Below, piece by piece: positions 17,854 to 25,422 of a DNA stretch of 38,287 bases. This DNA comes from Desulfobacterales bacterium. Lineage in GTDB: Bacteria; Desulfobacterota; DSM-4660; Desulfatiglandales; Desulfatiglandaceae. The notes beneath the pieces are model-generated. The model was not told the DNA's origin. It saw nothing but the letters and a program-made list of their open reading frames with translations, and ran no database searches. Numbering within the stretch: position 1 is the stretch's first letter; each line of letters starts with the position of its first letter. Position numbers and translations under genes: made by a program. Location: the NCBI GenBank assembly GCA_022013615.1, contig JAKLQB010000450.1, forward strand, positions 1-38,287, read 5' to 3'.

Positions 17854-17935
17854 ATTACAGGATAAACAAGATTAAATTAATCCAGCCCATCCTTGCTTGC
17901 CCGCCTATAGGAGGGTTAGTCTTGTTAAAAAATGG
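17854..17935. repeat. ACAGGAT/ACAAGATT intergenic inverted repeat
   Basis: The gap between iorA and the FrhB-like gene has ACAGGATTACAGGATAAACAAGATTAA and, about 40 bases later, TTAGTCTTGTTAA, which pairs with the ACAAGATTAA arm. This kind of CAGGATTAACA element recurs between genes in many bacterial genomes. It could act as a hairpin between two transcription units. Confidence 0.4.
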
Positions 17936-17963
17936 ACAGCTTAAATTGTACCAATAAATGCAA

Positions 17964-19103
17964 TCACTCAAAAAGCGTGCGAAGCACTGGGTCACGGCTG
18001 TCCAGATATAAGAGGTTACCGGAGCTGCCACTTTTTTCAGCCAAGTTTTTTACTGCCACTCTCTTTTTGTTCATTGAAGCCTTTTTCAGTTTATCAAGGT
18101 TCTCTTCTGGTACATCCTGGAATTCAAGAGCACCTCTGGACCTGGCAAGTTCTATGAGTTCAAGTCCGACTTGTGTCCTTACAATCACCTGATTCCATGA
18201 TCTGGCCACTTCCCAGCCTTCGGGTAGTCGTGCAGAGCCAACAGAGACATCACTAAACTCGGCGGTCATGTCAGAGCAGTAGAGGCATGCCTCCTTGATA
18301 CAAGGATTGACATCATCTAAGGGAATCTCAATTGTTCCATTTTTTGTATAAACCTCTATAGAATGATATCTGCTCGGAGGAATATCCATGCCGGTAATGG
18401 TGTTCAGATCTGTTTTTTCGCGCAAGAGATCAACGATCTTACGCCACGAGAGGGCCCAGCCACAGAACAGACCGATGACGAGCCTCAGTTTGTCAATATT
18501 ACTGTCATCGGCAGCGATTGGTTTGATGCGCATCTTGGCGAGGGCAAGGGCCTGGCACGGTGTTGCCACCACACCAATTTTATTGGATTCGCCCGTGGCT
18601 GTCCTGTTAAATTCCGCGACCGTTGGAGAGACAACAAACTTGCTTTTTCCTCGCTTTTTTACTTCAGAAGGCGTCTTAACAGACACGCCGTTTGGCAGAA
18701 AATTTTCCTGGGCATCAGCAATGACAGCCGTATCTATAATGCCTTCCTTCATTGCCAGGGCCATGAGGGCTGTTACTGTTCCTCCATGCTGTGCCTTTTT
18801 GCGCACCTGTTCATCAGTTGCTCTTGTGATATAAAACTCTTTAACCGCACCTATCTCTGGAGTCAAATCCGCTTCATCAAATGAAGTATTCCGCAAGGTC
18901 TCGAGGTCCGTTGGAGTCCTTGGACAAAAAGCATAACATCTGCCAGCTTTCATATCACAATGATGTAGAATAACAGTATTGTCATTATATGATACTTGGT
19001 AAGGACAAAGACCCACACAGGCTCCGCAACCAGTGCAAAGATTTGCATCCAAAACCAAGCCCTGAAGCTCCTTTTGGCCCCCGATCTGATTCTTGTCTTC
19101 CAT
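17964..19103 (-). CDS. FrhB/FdhB-like iron-sulfur flavoprotein (coenzyme F420 hydrogenase beta-subunit family)
   Basis: This is a cytosolic electron-transfer protein. The N-terminus has a classical ferredoxin motif, Cys23, 26, 29 and 33 (CTGCGACVGLCP), and a second cysteine set at 49, 56 and 60. The FrhB core follows, with KAQHGGTVTALMALAMKEG near 103-121, VGVVATPCQAL-like IGVVATPCQAL near 180, and the CLYCSDM motif near 275. The family binds FAD and passes electrons between ferredoxin and F420, NAD or quinone partners; use of F420 is not proven here. I start it at ATG 19103, 9 bases after AGGAGG, rather than GTG 19109. It sits in line with iorAB, a pairing that suggests a ferredoxin-linked shuttle. 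Confidence 0.85.
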   Translation of the reverse strand: MEDKNQIGGQKELQGLVLDANLCTGCGACVGLCPYQVSYNDNTVILHHCDMKAGRCYAFCPRTPTDLETLRNTSFDEADLTPEIGAVKEFYITRATDEQVRKKAQHGGTVTALMALAMKEGIIDTAVIADAQENFLPNGVSVKTPSEVKKRGKSKFVVSPTVAEFNRTATGESNKIGVVATPCQALALAKMRIKPIAADDSNIDKLRLVIGLFCGWALSWRKIVDLLREKTDLNTITGMDIPPSRYHSIEVYTKNGTIEIPLDDVNPCIKEACLYCSDMTAEFSDVSVGSARLPEGWEVARSWNQVIVRTQVGLELIELARSRGALEFQDVPEENLDKLKKASMNKKRVAVKNLAEKSGSSGNLLYLDSRDPVLRTLFE

Positions 19104-19155
19104 CCCCACTGACCTCCTGTTAACGAAAAAAACTTCAATAAGGTGAATATGTTAC

Positions 19156-19611
19156 TCAGGCCGCCGTGCCCCACCTTTGCAACCAGGTTTCCTTGACCTC
19201 TGGGTTGAGCCCATACAGGGGCCACTCTCCCCTCAGGGCCATGGCTACCTGCGTCATCGGTTTGTAGAAAAGCTCTGCGTCCGAGGTGGTGGAGTAGAAG
19301 GCGCTGTGCCCGGTGAGAATGACATTGGGCATTTTTATAAGCGGGTTGTCGGCTGCTATAGGCTCCTCCACCGTCACATCAATTCCTGCACCTGCGATGA
19401 TGCGACAGTTTCTTAAAGTTTTGAATACCCGCCGATTGAAAGGTTGCCTGGAAACAACACCGATTATTGCGTCGGCATCCTTAGTGTTACTGATAATCTC
19501 ATCCTCATTTAGCCACACGCCCTTGAACAGCGTGGCATCCAGGGATTCGAGCAGTGCCTCTCCGTGGTCTACACCAGACAAAGCATACGTATGAACGACC
19601 TTAAAGCCCAT
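19156..19611 (-). pseudogene. D-2-hydroxyacid dehydrogenase with internal deletion
   Basis: This 151-aa frame joins the two ends of a normally ~320-aa NAD-dependent D-isomer 2-hydroxyacid dehydrogenase. Residues 1-75 match the N-terminal substrate-domain half, ending at RNCRIIAGAGI. Residues 77-151 match the C-terminal half, with DVTVEEPIAADNP, the His-containing VILTGHSAFYS (His102) and LRGEW. The whole NAD-binding domain, including GxGxxG and the catalytic Arg, is absent. The frame is intact across the junction and a strong ribosome site (AAGGAGGT) precedes the ATG, so a short protein may still be made. It cannot be an active dehydrogenase. It lies between the TRAP and FrhB-like genes on the same strand. 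Confidence 0.75.
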
Positions 19612-19726
19612 TGTCTACCTCCTTTTGGTGGCACTCTCATTTTCATTTCATGAAAGGGATTATTCAATCGTCAGGAGGAGACCATGCAGGACCAGAGATA
19701 ATCCTTCTACAACATTCGACAAAAAC

Positions 19727-21040
19727 CTAGCTGAAAACGACATTCGGCAGCCAGGTGGCAATCTTTGGGAAGATCATGACTAGGGCCAATCCTGTTGATT
19801 CAACGATGGTAAAGGGGATCACTGATCGGTAGATATCTCCCATGGTTATGGAAGGTGGAACAATTCCCTTGAGGTAAAAAAGGTTGAAGCCGAATGGTGG
19901 TGTCATATAGCCGATTTCCATGTTAATGGTAAAAAGGATCCCGAACCAGACGGGGTCGAACCCATAGGCCTTAACCACCGGCAGGAAGATGGGCACGCAG
20001 ATCATCATGATGCCGGCCGGGTCCAGGACCATGGCCAGCAGGAAGATCACGATCTGGATGAAGATGATGGTGCCCCAGGGACCGCCGGGAATGTACTGCA
20101 TGAAGTCCTCGATCAAACGGGAGGCCCCCATACCGTGGTATGCCGCACTGAAGCAATAGGCCCCGAAGAGGATCCACATGATCATGCCGGTGAGGCGGAA
20201 GGTCCTGATACATGACTCCGCGATCAGACGCCAGGTCAACTGCCGGTAGACGACCGCCGATATGAGCGCTCCCAAAACGCCCATCCCCGCCGCTTCGGTA
20301 GGCGTGGTAATTCCGCCGATGATCGAGCCCAGAACCATCAGCACGATCATGATCGGAAGAAGCACCGCCTTGAGCGCCTTGAGTTTGCGCGGCCAGTCGC
20401 CCCTGTCCTCGGGGGGCAGCGCCGGACCGAGGTGGGGCTGGATCATACAGCGTATGGCGATGTAGCTGGAAACCAGAACGAGCAGCAGCAGACCCGGCAT
20501 GACCCCGCCCGCGAAGAGCTTGCCGACCGATTCGCCGGAAATGAGCGCGTAGAGAATCATGATGACGCTCGGGGGGATAAGGATACCCCAGCCCCCGCCC
20601 GAGTTGATACAGCCCACAGCCATCAGCTTGTCATAGTTGCGCTTCAGCATCGAAGGTAGTGCTATGGTCCCCATGCTTACAACCGCCGCTCCAGAGATCC
20701 CGCACATGGCCGAAAAGATGGCGCAGATGACAACCGTTCCAATGGCCAGGCCTCCCTTTACCGGCCCGAACCAGAGATACATCATATCATAGAGGTCGTT
20801 GGCCGTTCCGGAGCGTTCGAGGAGCATGGCCATGAAAATAAAGAGCGGGATGGCCACCAGGGTGAATTTGTTCATGGCGCCCCAGGACTGGGCGGCGACC
20901 ATGTAGAAGGCTTCCGGCCCCCAGGTTAAATAGAGGAAGACGACCGAAACACCTCCCAGTACAAAGGTTAGGGGCAACCCGAGTAGGAGAAACACCAGGA
21001 GCGAAAAGAAAAAGAGGAGCGTCAACCATTCGATACTCAT
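19727..21040 (-). CDS. dctM: TRAP transporter large permease subunit (DctM)
   Basis: This is the 12-segment membrane channel subunit of a tripartite, gradient-driven organic-acid importer. Length 437 is standard. Conserved features include LLFFFSLLVFLLLGLPLTF at the start, ISGAAVVSMGTIALPSM near 114-130, GGGWGILIPPSVIMILYAL near 147-165 and GITTPTEAAGMGVLGAL near 245-261. The start overlaps the stop of the DctQ gene (ATGA). Its GC content by eye (62% in one 60-base sample) exceeds that of the beta-oxidation genes upstream (48% in one sample), hinting at separate acquisition. Together with DctQ and the binding protein it forms a complete importer. Confidence 0.95.
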   Translation of the reverse strand: MSIEWLTLLFFFSLLVFLLLGLPLTFVLGGVSVVFLYLTWGPEAFYMVAAQSWGAMNKFTLVAIPLFIFMAMLLERSGTANDLYDMMYLWFGPVKGGLAIGTVVICAIFSAMCGISGAAVVSMGTIALPSMLKRNYDKLMAVGCINSGGGWGILIPPSVIMILYALISGESVGKLFAGGVMPGLLLLVLVSSYIAIRCMIQPHLGPALPPEDRGDWPRKLKALKAVLLPIMIVLMVLGSIIGGITTPTEAAGMGVLGALISAVVYRQLTWRLIAESCIRTFRLTGMIMWILFGAYCFSAAYHGMGASRLIEDFMQYIPGGPWGTIIFIQIVIFLLAMVLDPAGIMMICVPIFLPVVKAYGFDPVWFGILFTINMEIGYMTPPFGFNLFYLKGIVPPSITMGDIYRSVIPFTIVESTGLALVMIFPKIATWLPNVVFS

Positions 21041-21579
21041 AGCGTCTCCCTTTCTCCAGCATCGCCGGGCGTTAACTGGGTGCCGGTTATGAGCGTGAGG
21101 ATATCGCGGATCAGTTTGGCGAAGCCCTGCATGAGCAGGAGAAAGGCGCCGATCGGGATCATCATCTTGGCCGGGTAGAGGGGCACTCCCCAGGCCGAGT
21201 TGGAACGCTCCCAGATGGAGAGGGATTCCCAGGCCAGGGAACCGCCGTATACGAGCATCATCCCGCAGAACAGGAGGAAAAGAACGAAGGTGCAGATATC
21301 GATAATGGCCCTGGCCCTCGTGCTAAAACGGCTGAAAACGATGTCCACATTCACATGCCCTCCCCAGCGCATGATATGCCCGCCGGAGAGGATAATGTAC
21401 GTTCCGAAAATCAGCTGGGTGAGTTCATTGCCCCACACGGTGGGGGCATTGAAGAAGTAACGGCGAATGACCTCGCTTAAGACCAGGAAAAACATGAACA
21501 GGACACCGAACGACAGCACCTTGCCCACCCAATCGTTTAGCGCGTCCACATATCCAAGAACGGCTATCAGCTTGCGCAC
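21037..21579 (-). CDS. dctQ: TRAP transporter small permease subunit (DctQ)
   Basis: This is the four-segment small membrane subunit of the TRAP importer that helps DctM dock the binding protein. Family features: the first segment VLSFGVLFMFFLVLSEVIRRYFF, then WGNELTQLIFGTYIILSGG, then a ...HVNVDIVFSRFS loop. I place the start at GTG 21579 (codon 9 of the longest frame), since GGGAG lies about 7 bases upstream; a GTG at 21603 is an alternative. It is followed by dctM with a 4-base overlap. Like dctM it is GC-rich. The solute is not known. Confidence 0.9.
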   Translation of the reverse strand: MRKLIAVLGYVDALNDWVGKVLSFGVLFMFFLVLSEVIRRYFFNAPTVWGNELTQLIFGTYIILSGGHIMRWGGHVNVDIVFSRFSTRARAIIDICTFVLFLLFCGMMLVYGGSLAWESLSIWERSNSAWGVPLYPAKMMIPIGAFLLLMQGFAKLIRDILTLITGTQLTPGDAGERETL

Positions 21580-21721
21580 TCCTTTTCTCCCTATCGGGGG
21601 CACCCCGCGCCCGCCCCGAGCCGGTGGAGTTCACTCCGGGCTTCGGAGCAGGCCAGGTGTCCTGAATGGGCCTGCGGTTGCAGGCGTTAAACGGTTCGGT
21701 TGCCGCTAATGCGGGGTCTTG

Positions 21722-22774
21722 TTACTTGATTCGACCCATCATTCGATTGAAGTCCTTGAGCATCCCTACCGCCTTGGCGCACTGCGGTCCTTTCTGGGCA
21801 ACCTCGTCCCATATTTTGAGGGCCGCGGTTTGCATCTTGGCGTATTCCTCGGGGGGCAGCGTGATGAGCTCCACACCTTGCTCTTTTACGACCTTACTCA
21901 GGGACTTGTTTTCCAGATAGATGTACTCATTGGTGCGCAGCCAGAATTGCTCTTCGAGGGTCGTGGTCAGGATCTCCTGTAGATCTTTGGGCAGTTTATC
22001 AAAGGCCTTTTGATTAATCAGCCAGATGTCAGTGCCGGCTACATTTAGGGCCGGCCGTAAGTGGTACTTGTTGACTTCATAGAACTTCATACTGTAGCTT
22101 CCCTGCACAGCGCCCCAGTGGGCTCCGTCTACGACTCCCGAGGCAAGGGCCGCATAGATTTCGCCGCCGGGTATCTGAGAGGCCGCAGCTCCGATGGAAG
22201 TGAGGAATTTCTGCAGGATACCTGAAGACCGCAGCTTCAAACCCTTGAAGTCTTCGAATGTTCGCACCGGTTTCTTGAGGGAAAGTTCAGTGGGATAGAC
22301 CTTGTCGGTAAAGTATAAGAGACCGTGTTTGGCGAACTCACCCTTGAGCATCTTTTCGAAACCGAGCCATTGGTGAAAATAGGCCGCTTCCCATACTTCG
22401 CCGAAGTTCAGCGGGAGTCCGGAGGCCACATTCAGCAGCGGAACCTGGGCCATGTCGTAGGCCGAGGATGTGATGGCGATCGGCACCATTCCACGCTTTA
22501 CTGCGTTGAAGTTTTCCTTGCCGGGTACAAGGGCGCCAGCAGGGTAGGGTTCGATGATGAGCCTGCCGTTGGTGCGTTCCTTGAGGCGTGCCGCGACTAC
22601 CTGCAGGCTGTCTTTGTACGAGGAACTGGCCATAGGCCAGTGAGCCGGGCATTTCCAACTAATTACTTCGTCTGCTGCCATTGCCGGTTGATCGGAAACC
22701 ATCAAAATGCCCGTAGAAAACAGAACCGCCATACATATTGAAATAAGACCAAAGACTTTTGCCGATTTTTTCAT
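21722..22774 (-). CDS. dctP: TRAP transporter solute-binding protein (DctP family)
   Basis: This is the periplasmic receptor of the second TRAP importer. Signal peptide residues 1-33 end at AMA. The family's carboxylate-gripping arginine is likely Arg182 in FKGLKLRSSG. The segment GEIYAALASGVVDGAHWGA (near 214-232) is the usual DctP helix that positions the ligand. Length 350 is normal. A strong GGAGG site precedes the ATG. It lies upstream of dctQ and dctM on the same strand, with a 140-base gap to DctQ's start, the typical P-Q-M order. Its GC content looks closer to that of the beta-oxidation genes than that of dctQM. The ligand is probably an organic acid used by the upstream pathway genes. 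Confidence 0.94.
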   Translation of the reverse strand: MKKSAKVFGLISICMAVLFSTGILMVSDQPAMAADEVISWKCPAHWPMASSSYKDSLQVVAARLKERTNGRLIIEPYPAGALVPGKENFNAVKRGMVPIAITSSAYDMAQVPLLNVASGLPLNFGEVWEAAYFHQWLGFEKMLKGEFAKHGLLYFTDKVYPTELSLKKPVRTFEDFKGLKLRSSGILQKFLTSIGAAASQIPGGEIYAALASGVVDGAHWGAVQGSYSMKFYEVNKYHLRPALNVAGTDIWLINQKAFDKLPKDLQEILTTTLEEQFWLRTNEYIYLENKSLSKVVKEQGVELITLPPEEYAKMQTAALKIWDEVAQKGPQCAKAVGMLKDFNRMMGRIK

Positions 22775-22981
22775 TGTTTTACCTCCTTTTTGTTATAGGT
22801 GAAGTTGATAAAAAAAGGATACCTATGTTCTATAAACCCTATATCACCCCCTCTCTTATATCCTCCCTTCGCATCCCAAAAAAACTGAAAACTTCAATGC
22901 CCTTACACCTCCTTTTTTGATTCCCCGCTTTAGGCCCTTCGCAGCTATTACCATACCTCTTTTAATGAGTACTGGATTTAC

Positions 22982-23761
22982 TTACCTACCTTTAAATACA
23001 GGTTTCCGTTTTTCGATAAAGGCCCTGGCGCCTTCCTTTTGGTCCTCAGTTCCACACAAATAGCTCCAGTGATAGGCTTCTACTTCAAGGCCTTCTGAGA
23101 GCGTCATATTAAGGCCCCTATTAATGGCCTCCTTGGCCGCCCTGACTGCCAAAGGAGGCTTGCTGGCAATAAGCTCAGCCATTTCCATAGCCTCATCCAA
23201 GAGTTTTTCTGGTTCCACAACCTTATTTACCAGACCTATGCGCGCTGCCTCTTCTGCGCTGATGAATTGTCCCGTAAAGATCAATTCCTTGGCAATTCCC
23301 TCGCCCACCAACCTGGGAAGCCGCTGAGTTCCGCCACCGCCTGGAATTACCCCCACATCTATCTCCGGCTGCCCTAACTGGGCTTTGGACGAGGCGATTC
23401 GTAGGTCACAGCACATGGATAGCTCTAACCCTGCGCCGAGACAATATCCATTGATGGCGCAGATAACCGGTCTCTCAAATTTCTCAACTTTCAGGTACAG
23501 TTGCCTGCTTTTTTTTAATCTCGCCTTTGCTTTTTCCTGTGTGAGTTCTGGAAACGACTTGATGTCCGCGCCTGCCATAAAGGCCTTTCCCTTTCCGGTA
23601 AGGATAACTACCCTTATCTCATCTTTTTTCGACTCCAGCTCATCCAGAATAGCCAACAGTTGCTCTCTCAGCTCCGTGGTCAGAGGGTTCATAGGCGGAT
23701 TATCAATAGTAATAGTAGCAACAGCGTTATCTGTGGTATACGTTACCAGTTTGTCACTCAT
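22982..23761 (-). CDS. Enoyl-CoA hydratase / crotonase
   Basis: It adds water to a 2-enoyl-CoA, such as crotonyl-CoA, to give the 3-hydroxyacyl-CoA. The oxyanion-hole regions AFMAGADIKSF (60-70) and NGYCLGAGLELSMCCDLRIA (104-123) are intact, and both catalytic glutamates are present, Glu113 and Glu133, spaced 20 apart as in the rat enzyme (144/164). Length 259 is standard. AAAGGGGGA lies 7-9 bases before the ATG. It follows the 3-hydroxybutyryl-CoA dehydrogenase gene by 18 bases on the same strand, so both are in one operon. It likely serves the crotonyl-CoA step of the 4-hydroxybutyryl-type route. Confidence 0.95.
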   Translation of the reverse strand: MSDKLVTYTTDNAVATITIDNPPMNPLTTELREQLLAILDELESKKDEIRVVILTGKGKAFMAGADIKSFPELTQEKAKARLKKSRQLYLKVEKFERPVICAINGYCLGAGLELSMCCDLRIASSKAQLGQPEIDVGVIPGGGGTQRLPRLVGEGIAKELIFTGQFISAEEAARIGLVNKVVEPEKLLDEAMEMAELIASKPPLAVRAAKEAINRGLNMTLSEGLEVEAYHWSYLCGTEDQKEGARAFIEKRKPVFKGR

Positions 23762-23779
23762 CTTTCTTATTCCCCCTTT

Positions 23780-24661
23780 TCAATCGGCCGGGCCAAGCTT
23801 GTTTCCCCTGTCATCATATCTGTACCAGCCTATGCCTGTTTTTCTTCCTAATTGCCTTGTTTTCACTTTTCGTTGAAGTAGCATAGGCGGATGAAACTTC
23901 TCATCCTGGGTCTCCTTATACACGGCACTCATGGCGTTAAAGCCCACATCAAGCCCCGCCATGTCCGCCGTCTCGAAAGGCCCCATGGGTCTTCCAAAAC
24001 CCAGTCGCATGCCTTTGTCAACATCTTCAACGCTGACCACACCTGCCTCAACAAGCTTAATCGCCTCAATGGTGCTCGGAAAATTGATCCTATTGAGGGC
24101 AAAACCGGCCACGTCTCGGTTTACTCGTATCGTCTCCTTTCCGAAGCTTCTGCCCAGGTGCTCGGTTGTTTCCAGGGTTTCATCCGATGTGAGTAATCCC
24201 CGGACAATCTCCACAATCCTCATTAGAGGAACTGGGCTAAAAAAATGAGTCCCCACAAATTTAGAAGCCCTTCGTGTGGCTTCCGCAATATTGGTTATGG
24301 GGATTGCAGACGTATTGGTAGCGAATATGGTATGCTCGGGACAAATCTTCTCCAGTTCGGAAAACAGCTCTCTCTTTGCCTCCAGATTTTCAATAATCGC
24401 TTCAAAGACAAAATCGGCATCCTTGGCCCCGGCAAATCCCGTGGTTCCCTGAATCCTTTCAATGATTTCATCCACAGTGCCTTGGGCTTTTCCCTTTTCA
24501 ACCAGTTTACCAACCGACCATCGTATATTTTTCAGACCGTTCTCAACAATCTCATCCGTAAGGTCCCTCATGACCACCTCATATCCTGCCTGAGCACATA
24601 CCTGGGTGATACCGCCCCCCATCAGCCCTGCACCTGCTACAAATATTTTTTTGATCTCCAT
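23780..24661 (-). CDS. hbd: 3-hydroxybutyryl-CoA dehydrogenase
   Basis: It oxidises (S)-3-hydroxybutyryl-CoA to acetoacetyl-CoA with NAD(P). The Rossmann motif GAGLMG is at 10-15. Catalytic residues are Ser118 (TNTSA), His139 (THFFSPVP) and Glu151, followed by the C-terminal domain with FALNRINFPSTIEAIKLVE. Length 293 matches clostridial Hbd. A GAGGAGG ribosome site is well placed. It sits between a MaoC hydratase and a crotonase on the same strand, forming a beta-oxidation block. A second, more divergent family member lies at 10651. The substrate could be longer than C4. Confidence 0.93.
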   Translation of the reverse strand: MEIKKIFVAGAGLMGGGITQVCAQAGYEVVMRDLTDEIVENGLKNIRWSVGKLVEKGKAQGTVDEIIERIQGTTGFAGAKDADFVFEAIIENLEAKRELFSELEKICPEHTIFATNTSAIPITNIAEATRRASKFVGTHFFSPVPLMRIVEIVRGLLTSDETLETTEHLGRSFGKETIRVNRDVAGFALNRINFPSTIEAIKLVEAGVVSVEDVDKGMRLGFGRPMGPFETADMAGLDVGFNAMSAVYKETQDEKFHPPMLLQRKVKTRQLGRKTGIGWYRYDDRGNKLGPAD

Positions 24662-24824
24662 TTTCTAAAACCTCCTCATTGATTCGCCTATTTTTGCAAA
24701 ATGAGCTCCACCCCGATAGCAAACACATGACCACAATGCCATCGTGAATATTCCAGATCGTGTTATCGAATGGGGCATTGCACACCTGAAATGTCTTGAT
24801 GATACCTTCCTAACACATTCCATG

Positions 24825-25322
24825 TTATACTCCTTGCCCATAGCATCTTTTTGCTATAAGAATCGTTGTCGTTCCAGTTTGAGCGATTTCGCCTCTCTGG
24901 TTAAACATCTCTTTTTCAAAGGTGAGTATACCTCGGTCTGGCTTGGAACTTTCACGCATTTCCTTAACGACCTGTTCAACATGAACGGTATCACCGATAT
25001 ATATGGGCAACTTAAACTGCCACGTGAGTTCAATGAAGGCTAAGATACTTTCCTCAGTCAATTGATAAGCCAACCCAGAATGGATAATCGTTCCCAGAAG
25101 TCCATGCGCAATGCGTTGACCGTATTTTGTGCTCGCTGCATACTCGGCGTCTGTGTGTAGGCGATTGTGATCCCATGAAAGCTCTGCGAAGTTCACCACG
25201 TCCGCTTCCGTAACGGTTCGCGCCTTGGTCACAAACTTCTGACCCATATAGAAGTCGTCAAAATAAAGAGACTTGAAAATTTCTCTTGCTGCATTCCCTG
25301 AAGACTCAAAATGCTCGTCCAT
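24825..25322 (-). CDS. MaoC-family dehydratase (R-specific hydratase)
   Basis: This is a single hot-dog domain enzyme that reversibly hydrates 2-enoyl-CoAs to (R)-3-hydroxyacyl-CoAs. The active-site loop is SWDHNRLHTD, with Asp51, Asn53 and His56 in the D-x-N-x-x-H layout of known R-hydratases. The beta segments IAHGLLGTIIHSGLA and a C-terminal GTTTILI follow. Length 165 is slightly long but normal. The ribosome site is weak (AGGGAT). It lies between the AbfD-like dehydratase and hbd on the same strand. A second stereochemical route, R versus the crotonase S, may let the pathway use both enantiomers. Confidence 0.9.
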   Translation of the reverse strand: MDEHFESSGNAAREIFKSLYFDDFYMGQKFVTKARTVTEADVVNFAELSWDHNRLHTDAEYAASTKYGQRIAHGLLGTIIHSGLAYQLTEESILAFIELTWQFKLPIYIGDTVHVEQVVKEMRESSKPDRGILTFEKEMFNQRGEIAQTGTTTILIAKRCYGQGV

Positions 25323-25422
25323 TTTTTAATCCCTATTCAGGCATCAAGAAATTCTCTTATCAAAAAGCATTGCGTAAAGCCTATTATATTCTCGCAGGCA
25401 GAAGTTGTGTTTTCGCTAAGGA

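Noticed and set aside
17964..19103. Labelling the FrhB-like protein as a true F420-reducing hydrogenase
   Set aside because: No hydrogenase subunits are nearby and F420 use is unproven; the beta-subunit family includes many other electron-transfer proteins.
22896..22925. Strong ribosome site with a possible TTG-start micro-peptide upstream of dctP
   Set aside because: Spacing to TTG is about 10 bases, the frame is only 13 codons, and no conservation can be judged.
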